64,000 bases of DNA, from NCBI GenBank assembly GCA_031308135.1, contig JAHLJT010000631.1, forward strand, positions 29,594,271-29,658,270, written 5' to 3'. The position numbers and the translations under genes were made by a program. How positions within the stretch are numbered: the stretch's first letter is position 1; every line of letters begins with the position of its first letter. Shown piece by piece: positions 1-13,530 of this stretch. The notes beneath the pieces were generated by a model that was given only the letters and a program-made list of their open reading frames with translations, was not told the origin of the DNA and did not search any database. The DNA comes from Acheta domesticus (lineage: Eukaryota; Arthropoda; Insecta; Orthoptera; Gryllidae).

Positions 1-3000
1 GTTTTCAATGTTTAGGAATTAACATCCCATTTTCAAGACCTTGAATGGTCTGGATTATCTTCCTTCTTGAATGACAGAACTGACGTGCTTTAAAACATGA
101 ATGTCAAATATGATAGCACAAATTATTTTAACACATGACAATTTACTTGCCTAGGTTGAAACGATTTTTATCGAATTACGTAACCACTTCTAGTTTTAAT
201 ACCATTTACCACTCACATCCTTTTTATGCATTAAAAGCTTTTTACAGCCTACGTTTCCTGATTCATTGGGAAATAAAATTCAGGCAATGAATATTCAATA
301 TTCTTCAATATTCCCCACAAAATCAGTAAAAGAAAATAATTACGCCCTCCACGACCCAAACAAATAACATAAACACAATAACTAATAAGAGGTCGCTGCA
401 AGGCACATAGCTCTTTTAGAAAATATTAGTCTTGATATACGATCAGAGACATCAATAAGTAAAAGTTACAACTACTTGGAAGATGTTTGGAATATATCTC
501 TTACCTGTGCATTGGCGGAGATTTTTTTAATCTTTATTTTTCTTATCTCTTTAACTTTTATTTAATTCACATTTGAAAACATTCATGTGGAAACTTTTGG
601 TTCTAACGTAAGCTCCTTTGACTTTGTAAGGCCTCAATTATCTTGAGAACGTGAGAAAATTAGTGACGCTACAAAACGAATTTTCCTAATGTTAGTTTCC
701 TTGATATCTTTTGTCTGGATCTTCTTTTCGGTTTTGCCTCATCCTATTGCCAGCTGCCATCTATTACGACTTTAATAATATTACAAAGGAGGAAAATTTG
801 GTCCCACCCAATTTACATTGGAAGAATTGCACCCGTTTTAGAGAAAATGTCGCTTGAGCGATTTTGAAACTGCATAATTTTGAGTACATTTTCACTGGGC
901 ATAAACACGTTGAGTCTTCAAGAAAATTCATTGGAAATAATCTGTAGCACATCTACTCACAAATGGAATAGTGTATAAAAGATGTCCATAACACGCACAT
1001 TAACGACGAGAGAGATAACTCAAAAAATATATATATTTATGAAATTTTGAGAAAATTAAAAGCATGAATCAAAATTACATTAATGTCATTTCATTCAGTG
1101 CATCTAGGACTGTCCACATAAATAGTTTAAAGAAAAAGTTTGGAGTCTTTGTCGTTCGAGAATTTCTGAAAATGCGGAATTTTTATCTATCACAGAAACG
1201 TTTTGAGCCATCGAATAATTTTATAAGACATTATTTGAAGGACTTGTTCTCACAAATGCAATAATATAAACAAATTGCCGATAATACAAATATTGAAGAC
1301 GTGCGAAAAATGTTTAAAAATACATTTATGAAATTTGTGAAAAAGTAAAAGGATACTGCAATATAGCGTTTGTTTGCATTAACCGTACAAAAAATTTGAA
1401 GAAAAAATCTGGAGTAGTTTTTTACAAAACCTTGTTTTTAATCATTTTAAACATTGCTCACATTTCACGCAAAGTTGTGCGAAAAGTTCTGACAGTTTTA
1501 AAATAACGTAACATTAATTAAAGAAATCATTGTGGGGAAAAAATTTCATTAGATGTAAAAATAGCTATCTTCAATTTTGTAGGTTTATGAAGATTCATAA
1601 ACAAAGATATTCAAAATTTTGTAATTTTCAATAATTTTAAATTAACAGTGAAAATATGACGTGTGCAGTATTTAAAAATGTGTTTCACTCTACTCTTACA
1701 AGAAATTTTAAGAAAAAAATTGGAGCTTTTTTTGAGAAAAGTCTGAATATATCCTTGGGGATTTATGTAAAATACTCCCAAAATGTAAAGAATTATTTTC
1801 AAAATTGCACAGTTTCGAGTCAGTCAGGCCAGATCGACTGGGCAGTATTTATATTGGAAAAATGCCTTTGAATAGTTTAGGAGCTAGTGTTGTTCACAGG
1901 CGGACGAAATTTTTCTTTATAAATATTAATTATTTAACATTCTACTTTCAGTAATAATTATAATTCAAGTAACATAATAAATTATTTTTACCAGAAATCA
2001 CTATAAGAATAGTAGCCACTGGTCTCATTATTAATGATCCAATCAATAACATACCCTTCAGTTTAGGATCTGAGGTATCATGTTATATTTCGAGCTTACG
2101 ACTGACGGCAATAGTATTTTCTAATTACATATTTCGTAGTCGGCATTACAGAAAAGTCTTTTTGCAATACGAGAAAATTATGTTCATCTTATGTAACTTC
2201 TCGTTGAAGGAAAGCCACTGGGATGCGCGTCATTCACATTAACTTGGCATTCAGTTAGAATTCCCACGTGAGTCATGCACGACATCTGATTAGAAAAGTT
2301 CGCCGCGGTGCCAGTAATTCGTAATGATCTCTCAGCAATAATAATCCGATTTCTACAATTATAATATTTTTTGTAGAAAAACTCTTTAAAAGTTCTTTTA
2401 AAAAATTCTTTGACACTATTACGGCGATTTCTTCCCATTTTCTACTATTAATTATGAAAAGGAAGAAGTCGAATTGTACATATCTTCGCACATGTTAAAA
2501 TAAAAAGTTTCTTTCCAATGATATTTCAGACATTTTAGTAGAATTGTTAGGTTGATTTTATTATTGACAAGCAACTGTAATTAAAAATATATATTTTATT
2601 TCCTTCCAACGTTTCAGAGCAAGGTCATCCCCATCATCAGGCAGCTGTCAGCAAAATAAGAAATATATTGTTCCAATATCCACAACAAAACCATTAAGCA
2701 CTAATACAGTAATTATGATGTCCTATAGTAGTATCCATATGAGTACTCTAAACGACTGCATTATCATAAATATCCGTAAAAATACTGAACTGTTCATTCT
2801 GCCCTCCGCACCTGCTGAGAATCCGAACCTGGTTAACTCAGCTGGTTAATTAAGAAGGAACATGAGACCATACAACTTGGATTAAGAGAGTCCGAACACT
2901 AAAGTATAACGGAGCCCTGTATCACTCATAACACTCGTAAAACTTAGTTTGAGGTAAAACTGCACTTCATTTTATTTCTGTAATTTGTTATAGGTTTTCA

Positions 3001-3183
3001 ACCGTCGTAGAAATGCTAATACTTTCAAAGTTACTGGTAACAAAAGAATGAATTTTTAAGAAATGTATAAAATTATTTTTTAATTAGTTTATTCTACTGT
3101 GCCACCCACGTTTTACACGAATCCTCTTGTAACAGTTCGATTATATCCTTCATGAAACCACAAGAATATGAACAAATAACTTA
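1..3183. other. AT-rich noncoding DNA
   Basis: No gene recognised. Three similar stretches (about 1090-1160, 1385-1430 and 1670-1745), each with a TTTAAGAAAAAA-TTGGAG core, suggest an old, diverged repeat. Exons of the second ACE-like gene could be further left but none is visible here. Confidence 0.6.
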
Positions 3184-3412
3184 TATTGCCGATCCCCGTT
3201 GGCCGAGATCCCTAAGCAGTAGTGTCGCATCGATCTCGGACCGAAGGGTCGCGGGTTCGAGTCCCAACTCGAGCACGGTATTTGTGTTCGTTCTTTCACC
3301 CCCATCATCACCATATCATGTCATCTTCACAATTACAACGACGTTAAACCCAATAGTGGTCGCTAATGACCGAGATGTTTATGCGATCTTAAATAACAAA
3401 AATTTAAAAAAT
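3184..3412 (+). repeat. tRNA-derived SINE, family A
   Basis: The head CCGTTGGCCGAGATCCC is A-box-like and GGGTTCGAGTCCC at 3255 is a B box. Then comes a body with CTTTCACCCCCATCATC and a tail GTGGTCGCTAATGACCGAG ending in AAATAAC. The same head, body and tail recur in reverse at 29500-29700. The small open frame over it is not a gene. Confidence 0.8.
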
Positions 3413-4480
3413 AGAAAGTATATTCCACATTTGTGTCCTATTTTCTCTGTATTATTTACAATAGCTGTTACAAAAATTTTTCGATTTAGTGCAATGTAAT
3501 CAAACAATTTTACTTTGATTTTGTTGGAGTTATAGATCTCCCTCTATGAATAAAACATCTTCAAATATAACATCCAAATAAATATTCCACAGTGACTTGG
3601 ATATTATTGTTCATGTCTGTAATAAAATAAAAAGCATTACAAACAATTTCTTATAAATAATTTTTGTAAGAAAAGAAATCTCCACCAATGTTGACATCCA
3701 GAATACAGTCCGATTCATATCCTTCTATTCCTATTGTTAATCATTAACCACTGATAGATGCGTATTGTTATCGCAAGTTAAGAGGGCGCAATAATTTTGA
3801 TGTCAAGACATGATTATGAGTTTTCGAGGTGACGTGTACGCAACTATCACGCAAATGTTCTAACGCACGTTTAGGTAAAAAGTCCAAGAATTGGCACTTC
3901 CAAACAAATCGACGACAGTGAAAAGAATGAGTTGAAAGTTAAAGTCAACCGGCAAATTTGGCTAATTTTCCATATTAAGTATATGTCCCTCGATTTTCAA
4001 GTATTTTAGAGTGATGTTACTTCAATTAGATCAATTGGTGTTTCTGAAGTAGAGTTTCTCCTAAAGTATGCAAGTGTTAAAACAAAGAAACGCCGAGGAA
4101 CTACTTCATTTTACAGGTCTTCGAAGAAACAAGTGACACACGTATTGCGTCATGAGAGAAAGCACGGTGTATACTGTTACAGCAAGTGCATTTTCGTGCC
4201 GGAAATAGTTTCGAAAACATTGTTTTATCAGTAATTTACACCCTAAACAGAGTTAGAAAAGGGTACCATTTAAAACAATTAATTAACTATAATATTGAAA
4301 TTCAATTAGTTGTACTAAAGCACAAGTCCAATTTATTTCATTTTATTACTTTTCGAGTATGGCAACCTATAAATGCAAACCAATTTTTAGCAAAGATGCC
4401 TACAGAAGCTGAGGAAGAGACTTTCAATTACATAAAAATCATCATAATTTGATCATAAACACACTGAATATTTATTCTTA
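3413..4480. other. AT-rich noncoding DNA
   Basis: Nothing recognised apart from the SINE tail at the left edge. Confidence 0.6.
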
Positions 4481-5058
4481 TGGTCCGATTAAAATAAGTT
4501 GGTGATTGGCAATTGCGAATGGAAGGGAGCGACGTTTGCGTACGACTGAGCACGTGTTCCCAGGACACGAAAATAAACCCTTGAAATAAATACTTATTAA
4601 AGTAACCAATGTCCTATGTTTCAGTACAGCAGACACACATACCTAGAAGATGAGTAAAACCCTGAACTGATGCTATCATCCATCGACTACCAAAATAAAA
4701 TATTAAAATTCTGTAAAGACAGCAACATTCTTAAAGAAATCTAATTGTAATAGGTGTATTGGTATGGATACTAGAAACTAATTCTGTAAGATCAAAATAC
4801 CTGTAATGTCTATCTCTACATATTCACATATATTGTAATACTTGTAAATTTTCATATCTATTGTAAAGTTGCCATGTTAATATTGTAAAGTTGTACTTAA
4901 AGTAGTCGCTAATGACCTCAGTTGTCGATGCGACTTTGATAATAAATTAAATTTTAAAAAAATTAAAAATTAAAGTAACCAAATCATACAATCTTATTGT
5001 AAGAAGCTACAGCTTCAGAAGCACAGCTGTCAATCACCAACTTATTTTAATCGGACTA
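4481..5058. mobile_element. TA-flanked MITE with 27-bp inverted ends
   Basis: TA at 4479-4480 and 5059-5060. The ends match as TGGTCCGATTAAAATAAGTT and TAGTCCGATTAAAATAAGTT and the identity continues for about 27 bp. There is no coding content. It carries a SINE 3' fragment at about 4899-4950 (GTCGCTAATGACC), so it captured or was hit by a SINE. Confidence 0.8.
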
Positions 5059-5694
5059 TAGTGTTAGAAAGGAAGAATTCTGTCTGTTAAGGGAATTTGT
5101 AATCAAGGCAGTCATAAATATGAGCTTACGTTCATTTACTATCTTAGAAGAAGAGATGTCACGAAGCCGTGAATATAGCTATGCAATTTAACGATCGGAA
5201 CGTAAAACTATTAGACACAAAACGAAACACAAAGTCCAGGAAGACAAGACATAAGACATTTCAAAAATCGACAATTTTCGAAGACTTTCATTCAACGTTC
5301 AAAGTATATACCCATTTTAGCGAAGCAATACATCGTTTCTTACAAAGTCCTCACCAGTGAACAGACAAGTCATGACACTATCATTTCTAGAGAAAAGGTG
5401 GTTCAACGTCGATGACAAGTAACACTGTGTGCAAGAAAAATGTAACGGTTGATATTTGTCTTTATCTAGACATTTACGTCATATCTATTGTTACTGGGGC
5501 CTTTGTTTTTTTAATAAATGTTATTGTACATAACATCTACGTCAAAATAAATGTGTGTTTTGACATTGAGATGTGTTTTGATCGTTTTAACGTTGCTTTA
5601 CTGCTTAGCAGTTGTAGTATTTTAGAAACGGTGGAACATTTTAGGAAACAATAATAAAGAGTGCAGTTCATCACTATGCATCACATTATAGTAC

Positions 5695-6207
5695 CTAGAT
5701 ACAGAGAGTAGCGCATTCCATTGTTCCACCTATCCTGCCATTTTATATCCATTTGTCAGGAGAATTAGAGCTGTGGGATATTCTTTGTGTTGAGAACCGT
5801 GAATCTAGCCCAAATCAATATTAATAATCTTGAACATATCCATAATGTCATCAGTTGTTACAGTTTTTCTTCAACTTCTGAATGCGGCCAGGTGGGGCTA
5901 TTAAGAGAGGATATTAAATGGCGGCGTTACTCTCTGTATCTAGCGCCTCTAGCAAGGACTACAGTCCCTAAATACATAGAGGAGCGCTTTCCATTGTTTC
6001 AACGATCCCCTATTATCCAGTTGTTGGAAGAATTGGAAATATGTGGTATTCTGTGTGTTGAGAACCCAAACCAATTTTAATATTCTTGAAAATCTCCAGA
6101 ATGTCACCAATTGTCAAAAGTTGCCTTCAGTTCCTGATTGGTGCTTTATGGGGCTATCGGGTGAGAGGATACTAAATGGCGGCGGTTGCACTACTCTCTG
6201 TATCTAG
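5695..6207. mobile_element. Two adjacent copies of a 250-bp MITE
   Basis: Copy 1 (5695-5943) has inverted ends CTAGATACAGAGAGTA and TACTCTCTGTATCTAG. Copy 2 (about 5968-6207) ends with the same ACTCTCTGTATCTAG and shares inner blocks (TGTGTTGAGAACC, TTGAAAATCTCCAGAATGTC). Both lie in the same orientation, 25 bp apart. Short frames here are not genes. Confidence 0.7.
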
Positions 6208-7392
6208 AGACTGCACATCACATCTGCTAACAACGCCATCTGGCGATATCTGGTATTTGCTAACAACGCCAACAATTCAACTGGCTTTGAACCACACATC
6301 TCATTCTCAATTCTTCATGGGAACACCGCTGAAGGGATTCACGCGTTTGCAGACCGTCAGCTGACCAGGCACCATGGCCGCAGGTGGGAGTCGGTCGCCC
6401 TCCACTTTCTCCTGGCCCGACGTCCCGGCACACGCGCACTACACGTAAAACGCCGAGCCCTTATCAGCGGGGAAAGCGACCCTCCGCTTATCGCCCGCCG
6501 TGTGCGGCGGAGGTACAGACCCGGCCCCTCCCAAGCGTTGCTCGACGCACCGAGGCTCAGACAACGGCCTTCCCGGCTGTCAACGTCACGTGTTTCGTGT
6601 GGACGATCTTTTGTGGCGCTGGTTGATTTCAGGTGCTGAAGAGGCCAAAGACTGGAATGAGAACGCGTGACGCCCGCACCACGAAAGAAAGAAATAGTTT
6701 AGAAAAAGTCTGGTAGATTAGCATGTACTTGGCTTCTGACGGCAGTTTTTCCCCCCCTTCAGGGTTTTTTTCCTCAGCCGTACCTTATGCTGCTCTTTTC
6801 TGCGACTTTGATGCGATAGAGAGATCATTTGGGGCGAATACCAAAATTCGAAAGGTTAGATCGTGATTTATGTAGGTATTGTAATGGCTTAAAGGACTTC
6901 GGCCTAGCCACATTGTATCAAGTTATGTAATTTATATATGAACAAGAACAAACAATCTGTTTTCGATATTCTAAGGAATGGCAAAACAATGTGTCAGTAA
7001 TTTATTCGCAAATACCTCATGGTAAGTATAGAATGTAGTGAAAGCAATAGCTTCGAAAAATTGTTTTCGAAGAAAGTAATTCTAATATTTCTTGTCATTT
7101 CACATTGCAGGCGTTATATCAGTTTCCTGAAAGATATGTATATTCGGCAAACGATACTTTCATTTTTCATACCTCATGATTTCTTCGTGAATTCTGCTGG
7201 AATATACAGACGAGACAAACGTCACGGCTTGTTGTATGAATCATTCCGCTAAAACAGATACGTCACTAAAGCTCTTAGAGCTCATCAATATATTCGTACG
7301 TTCCATATAAACGAGCTTTCAATGCACAGAATATAGTGAGTCCCACGAACTATGAGCCATCCCCTTAACTTCTGAACGGTTCACGATATTAA
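6208..7392. other. Noncoding DNA with a small GC-rich block
   Basis: 6360-6690 is GC- and CpG-rich without a recognisable protein or RNA. The rest is AT-rich. Confidence 0.55.
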
Positions 7393-8012
7393 TATGCAGT
7401 TTTTGCTCCACAATGCATTATCATGGAGCAAGTAATATGCTGTAGAGATAGTTTGAAACATTTTTAGTTTTTGAAAACTTTAATCATCTTTTTTTAATGG
7501 ATTAGTTTTCTCATTTGCAAAAGATACATCATAAAAGAGGAATGCAATGATGTAACATATGATAATACTTTGAGTATAAAATTATATTTTCTGACATACT
7601 AGTATGATTTTAATATAAACGTCCAATATTTCCTTAGCAACCCTTACAATTGTCTCTTTTGGGGAAGGTGACCTTCGTGGCCTCACCCCTCCCCGCAACA
7701 GTACCGGCGCAGCGAAGGTCACCGTCCCTAAAGGCGACAGCTACAAGGGTCGGTGCAGGAAAAAGTCAGGATATTTTCATTTAAAATCACAAGAAAGAAA
7801 GTCTAATTTTACACTCCAATTACTATCAAAGTATTAACATACACAATGTATTCCTCTTTTTATGATCTATCAATTGCTGGTGAAAAAACATGATTCCATT
7901 TAAAAAACGAATATGATTAAATTTCACGAATACTAAAAATATTTAAAGCAATATCTTTACGGCATATTACTTTCCCCATGACTCCGCATTGTTGAGTGAA
8001 ATCTGCATTTGT
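7393..8012. mobile_element. Foldback element with about 190-bp arms
   Basis: The arm at 7393-7595 pairs with 7830-8012 (for example AGTAATATGCTGTAGAGATA against the complement of TATCTTTACGGCATATTACT). A second short palindrome, GGGGAAGGTGACCTTCG and CGAAGGTCACCGTCCC, lies at the centre (7660-7735). No coding region. Confidence 0.7.
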
Positions 8013-10292
8013 GCAAACTACATAGTTGCTGGACACCTGCATAGGACTTAACTAATTTCTCAGAGAGAATAAGCTAGTTACCTTCATTTTTCACTGCGAA
8101 AGGGTTGCGTAGTCACGGAGTAGACATGATCTCCTAGTAAATAATAAATACCATCTAATATTAACGTGATTGGTATTAAACGCACAAGCTTCTCTGGACT
8201 CCAAAATTCCTACCCCCTCTCTGTGGGCAAAACAGTTGAACTATGAATAAAAGATAACAAGAGCGATTGTTAACAACATTTACTAACAAAAAATGTTAAC
8301 TCGCGTGAAATACAGGCTTTTTGCATCAACAAACGAAAATCAGTGTTTTATTTGGTAATTCAAATAATTCCTCTGCATCTTGCTAAATGCGAGCTCAAGC
8401 AAAAGTGCGCAGATCATAATAGTTAAATGGAAAGAATTCTACTCTACAGACGCAATGACGACATCCTACTGGAAACGAGGCAAATTTTAACTGTGACCTT
8501 TGCTGACTCTATTCGCTGTACACGGTTTTCTTCACAGACACTCCAGTAATAGAAAATATCACGAGCCAGGTTTTCAGTGTAAATGCACAACGTGCACCAA
8601 GTGCTGCGACTGTTATCACATGATAATATGTGTAGAAAGAAACATCTCTCTGACTGAGATTTGCACCAAACAATAATAGACACCCACTTCGCGCATACAC
8701 GCTGTGTTTGATATTGCCCCTGCGTGAGCATAAGAAAGCCAATGGAGTGCGCTTGTGACTAGAAGACGACAAGATCAGTGACAAGTGAATAAACGTGCAG
8801 AAATATTACCAGGAACAAAACCGAATGTATAAATACAGAAATGTAGATACACAAACACATTCTAATGCCCATTCGACGCACGTAAATTACTTAGTGTAAT
8901 TAAATCGGAATAAATTGATCTGAGATATGTAAAGATGGTAGTTACAGAACATTTCAAAGACCTTTATAAAACAATTATTTTAAATGTGAAATCACCTCCA
9001 ACCCTTTGCAATTCTAATTGAATGTTTCTCAATTCAAAATGTACAATTAACCAGGCAGATGTTCGAGCTCTGTTATGTTTCAGAGCGTACCTCTGCGTGC
9101 GGGTGCCCGCTTGAGGAGTTGAACGGAAAGGACCTTGAGAACACAACCCTCCATTGTATGCCTCATTTGCTCCTGTTACGCGTCCTAGATGAAGAAACCG
9201 AACACGGAAAGCAGAAGAGAATGGGATCATTGTACGAATTATACAAAATGTAATGTGATTAAAAATGTCTTTTACGTTTTCATGTACTCTTTCTGCATAT
9301 TTTCAATCAGAAATAATAACCATAGAGCGATGCTATTCTAATGTTGTGTTGTAATGTCCATAATCCAAACGACTGAAATAACTCTTAACATGTTCCTTAA
9401 GAAGAGAATGGAAGTTAAAATTTCTCTTGACTTTAAAAAAGTAGAAATCAGATTTTAATCGGATATATAAATGAGTTCTGATTAATTATTCATTTCGTCC
9501 TCAATTCTCTCTATCAATTATTAATTTTGATGCATTTTTGTTAACTTCCCTTAATTTAAATGTTTCGAATGAAATATATTAAATTAAGGAGTCATTTGCG
9601 AAATTTTTAGAAGTAAATGAATGTAAATGTGGCATCTATCTAGGGATCTAAACTTTGAACTTAAAAATTCAAGGTCGTACAATTAAAATACTAAGGTAAT
9701 AATGTTAACCTTCAGGTCACGATCACCGGCCAAGGCTTTTCATTTCATTACTAAAGAGGAAACGCTTTCAATAACACTCATGCCGTTCAGAAAATTCATC
9801 AACATAGGTGCGTAATCTTCACATAATTTCAGATATGTATCGTTAAAACTAGCAGCAAATCAGGAACAATCAATCATCGACTACAATTTCGAAGAGGTTC
9901 ATTCTCGTTGTTCGCGAACACTTTGAATTGAATGAATTATAAAATGAATTGGTTTTTAAAAGCTGTTTACAAAGCATAGTGACGATGTAGTTTTTTTGAA
10001 ACGTAGTATGTAAACACACAATTCCAATAACAGTAACTAATATAAGATTAGTTGAATGGTTAATATGAAGAAATAAAATTTCGAACACTTCTTTTTATTC
10101 ACTCAAAATGTTCTCACCAAAAGACCTAAGAGTAGTAGTACACAATATCTGATATTTTCATTGTTTATGTGCACGTGACGCACTTGTGAATTCAAAAGCA
10201 CTTTCGGACCCAGAGCCGACGCACAGTCGGTTCCCGCGCTCTGGCGCCAAATACCGGACCCAATCACATGGGCACGACAGACAACAGAACCT
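8013..10292. other. AT-rich DNA, probably intron 1 of the second ACE-like gene
   Basis: It lies 3' of the donor at 10578. No ACE-like exon was recognised on minus. The minus frames near 8444-8784 and 8964-9230 show no family motif. Confidence 0.5.
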
Positions 10293-10539
10293 TAAGGTAG
10301 CTCCACACAATCGGCATTCGCCGAGCAGCGAGCTACTGCTCGCTCAATCCCGACCAGCGGATGTGTTGGGCGAATGGTCGCTCCCTTTGATGTGTCCACA
10401 AGACCGACAGGCGGTGGGTAGGGCGAGCGCCCAATGTTCGTCACTCGGCAAATAGCAAGCGACCCAGTCACACTCCTCAGGGTTCGGCGAGCGGTTGCTC
10501 GCTGTTCGCCGAATAGCGAAAGTGCGGAGCCGCCTTTAG
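10293..10539. mobile_element. MITE just inside intron 1 of the second ACE-like gene
   Basis: The left end TTAAGGTAGCTCCACACAAT and the right end, on minus CTAAAGGCGGCTCCGCACTT, are imperfect inverted repeats, with GCGAGC/GTTCGCCGA blocks further in. It starts 40 bp past the donor at 10578. Both halves recur, split, at 35278-36207. Confidence 0.7.
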
Positions 10540-10578
10540 CGCATACGACAGTCGCAAGGGGCGGTTGCCTGCACTCAC

Positions 10579-11217
10579 CGCGTGCAACTGCGTGGCCGGG
10601 TTTACGTCCGTCTCGTACAGCCACTGCGCGTGCACGTTGCGCGTGCATGCCTCCGAGCCCAGGGTGTCGGCCTCGCGCAGCATGGCGGCGAGGTCCTGCT
10701 CGGAGAAGCGCGGCAGGTCCTCCTCGCGCCGGCCGGCGCCGGCGCCGGCGCGCGGCAGCAGCGACTGGAACAGCGGGTCGTCCGGCCCGGACGCCGCCCC
10801 GCCGCCCGTGGGGCGGGCGCCCGTCCCTGGCACGCCCCCGGCGCCTTCCACGTCGTACCGCGCCTCGGTGAACCGCCCCGACGAGTACTGCCCCGATGCG
10901 TACTGCCCGGACGAGTACTGGCCGGAAGAGTACGGGTTCGACGGGTACTGGCCGGAGGAGTACGGGTTTGACGGGTACTGGCCCACACCGGTGGCCGGGT
11001 AGTGGCCGAGCGCGGACTGGCCGAGGCCGTACTGCCCGGTCGCGTACTGCCCCGACGAGTACTGGCCGGCCGGGTACTGGGCCGGCAGCGGCGCGTAGTG
11101 CACGTGGCCGTGGCCATCGTGGCCGTCGTGGCCGCCGGCGCGGACGCCCAGCAACACGACGAGCAGCGGCGCCAGCAGCACGGGCGGGCGCGGGCGAACG
11201 CGTTGCACGCTCGCCAT
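10579..11217 (-). CDS. First exon of a second ACE-like gene: signal peptide, Tyr/Gly/Gln repeats, N-terminal helix
   Basis: A 213-codon open exon from an ATG in good context (GCCATGG) to a strong donor, GCG-GTGAGTGCAG, phase 0. Residues 1-27 form a signal peptide (basic start, PLLVVLLGV core). A His/Gly/Asp stretch follows. Residues about 43-112 are tandem repeats of the [15 protein letters not shown] type. A Gly/Pro-rich linker then leads to residues 168-213, which match the N-terminal ACE helix ([11 protein letters not shown] and [11 protein letters not shown]). Because it lies downstream of the C-terminal exons of the other copy on the same strand, it should begin a separate gene whose next exons lie below position 1. 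Insect ACEs normally have short N-terminal regions, so the repeat segment is unusual. It could also be a misordered piece of the first gene. Confidence 0.85.
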
Positions 11218-11560
11218 GGCACTTCACTCGCGAGGGGACAAAACGGGCTGACTGGCTGAGGGGGGGAAACGCTGCGCGCGCGACACCTCCGGTCTGCGAG
11301 CGGCCGGCGGCGAGACTGACGCGGTTCGTCGCCGCGCCGAGCGTCGAGCTCGCCGGCGCGGTGGCGGCGGCGGCGGCGAGGGCGGCGGCGGGAGAAGCGG
11401 CGAGGGCGGCGGCGGGAGCGGCGGCGGGGGCGGCGGGGGCGGACACGTCGGGGTCGGACACGGCGGGAGCGGTGGCGGCGGGGGCGAAGGCGGAGGCCTC
11501 ACGGGCGGTCACGAAGGTGGTATGGCCAACGATTATTCTCGTTGCAAGGGCGCCCGGGCG
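11218..11560 (-). promoter_or_regulatory. GC-rich 5' flank and probable promoter of the second ACE-like gene
   Basis: Very GC- and CpG-rich DNA directly upstream of the ATG at 11217, with GGC/GAG trinucleotide runs at 11355-11500. This is where the 5' UTR and promoter should be. No TATA box is evident and the start site cannot be placed by eye. Long open frames here on both strands follow from the repeats and show no protein similarity that I recognise. Confidence 0.45.
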
Positions 11561-13412
11561 GTTTTAGTGTCCGGGAATACGTAAAGAGATGAAGAGGTAA
11601 AAGAGATACCAGTGATGTCCGCAAGTGATCAATGTCAAAAGAGAATTCGGGTTTTGTGGAGAGAACGGTGTAGAATCACTAAACAAACGCATTGTAATCG
11701 TAGTACGGCCTGTAGCGAAAAAATGTTTTCATTGATACTACTTAGTAACGCGCTGGCGAAGGAGTCATGGTACTTTAGCCCATCCTCCAGCAGCCAATGA
11801 CACCAATTCGCAAGTAGTTTTGTCGGAATTCTGATGTGGTATTATTTCTTCAAATACTTTTTACTAACTTAAGAATAAAATAGGAAATATTGTAATTATA
11901 TTTATGCTTTTTACTGATAATGAGGTTAAATGATATATTTTTAAATGAATTATTAATATTAAGATAAAAATATGTAAGGAAATATCAACTCAGCTGAACA
12001 TCACTCCTATAACCTTCTCCATATCGAAAAATAAAGGTTACGCTGCTGTGACAGTTATGGTATGTGGTGCAGTTTTACTGTATGTCGATATAGAGTAAAA
12101 TTGAAAACGATTTTTAAGAAAGCAACGCCACATTTTAAAATGATGAAAGGTGTGATGTCAATTTTGAGAGAATGTTCTGATAACTGAAAGCCATATAGCG
12201 ACCTGAAATATCATAGAAATGACATCGCAGCGTCAGTGAATCTAAACGTACCAATTGAGTAGCCTGAATATCGCGTGTGTGTAGCGACCGACTGGGTTGC
12301 GACGTTATGTCGACTGTAACAATGCTTTAACTTTGGAGTGATATTGTAACTATGGCAAATGTGACAAAGAAAAGATGTAATAGAGACAGAATAGTGTCGA
12401 GAGAGAAGCAAAGAGGAGACGTACCAGCCTGATAGACACGTGGTAATGACGAGCTACGATGAAATCGAGTCGAGTCGATGAAAGTAATAAGAATTTAGTG
12501 CCGTTGTACGACGAGAAACAGGCAGAAAAGCTTTGCAGTCGTAAGCAACGACCATAATGAACGTCCTGCAGCTCGTACGACATGTCAGAGATGCCACGAG
12601 AATTATGACTACTAGCTCGTATCAGTATGTTATGTTGTCACACATGCTCTATGAGTACAAAGGGTTAAAGCATTTGTCACACATGCTCTATGAGTACAAA
12701 GGGTTAAAGCTCGACAGAAACGTGGTATTAAAGGGCTAAGATCAAGTCAGTGAAAGGGAATAAAAGAGCTAGTCACAGAGTAGACACGGCGTAGAGAAGA
12801 AGTAGCAACAGAGTTCCTGTCAAGAGGGTAAAATTAACCCCTGGTCGCTCGGAATACGTTGCCTGTTCACCTGTAGGAGGTTGCGCGTTTCTTACTTGAA
12901 GCAGAAGTTTCAACTTTGCAGTTTCTGTACACGCTTACGCGTACATTCAGGATACAGTCTTCCATGACAACTCGTGTTCTAAAGAAAATGATGAACCGAC
13001 GAGTTTAATTCCTGACAATATAAACCATATAATTATGGCGAAAATGCTCGTGTTTCTCCGACGGAAAAAATGTACGTGTTGAAATTCTCAGTGTTCTGAG
13101 CGTGTAAGGATTTTTTTTAATTCGTTCTATCAACCGCTACATGGTTTCTGCCTTTTCTGTATTCCTTGTCTATTCCGTGTTTGTCCTGTACAATGATGTT
13201 GGAACCACTTCACTGAGCCACCCCTACCCGTTGCGAGTATCTCGTCACCGCCTCGTTCACAACGCCTCCTCCCTATCAATACCCCTCTTCCCTCAGTACT
13301 TTATTACCCGCTGCAGGAGTTGTTTTATCGTTATGATAAAGGAAAGGTAGAGACAATTACCTCCCCAAGTATGTGCGTATTATTCGATAATTCGATAATA
13401 CGTTTTAGCGAA
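11561..13412. other. Intergenic noncoding DNA
   Basis: Apart from the 40-bp tandem repeat at 12637 nothing was recognised. It is upstream of the second ACE-like gene, so it may hold regulatory sites that cannot be seen by eye. Confidence 0.5.
12637..12710. repeat. Two-copy 40-bp tandem repeat
   Basis: CACACATGCTCTATGAGTAC followed by AAAGGGTTAAAG occurs at 12637 and again at 12677 without change. Confidence 0.9.
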
Positions 13413-13470
13413 TGCGCGCATGCGCAGTGCAACTTCTGGGACTTTCGAGGTAACACTGCGCATGCGCGTG
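13413..13470. repeat. Short palindrome
   Basis: TGCGCGCATGCGCAGTG and CACTGCGCATGCGCGTG are inverted around a 25-bp loop. GCGCATGCGCAG also occurs in the MITE at 32330, so it may be a fragment of a related element. Confidence 0.5.
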
Positions 13471-13530
13471 AACGTCGTAACTTCTAAATCGCTTGTCAAA
13501 TTAAACGCGAACATCGGGTTCATGGTATAG

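Noticed and set aside
3184..3275. Possible tRNA gene on plus
   Set aside because: The same head with a shared body and tail recurs elsewhere, which makes it a SINE; stems are not intact.
10292..11567. Long overlapping frames of Ala/Arg/Pro-rich protein on both strands
   Set aside because: They are other frames of the ACE-like first exon and its GC-rich flank; only the frame with the signal peptide and ACE helix has family motifs and a proper donor.
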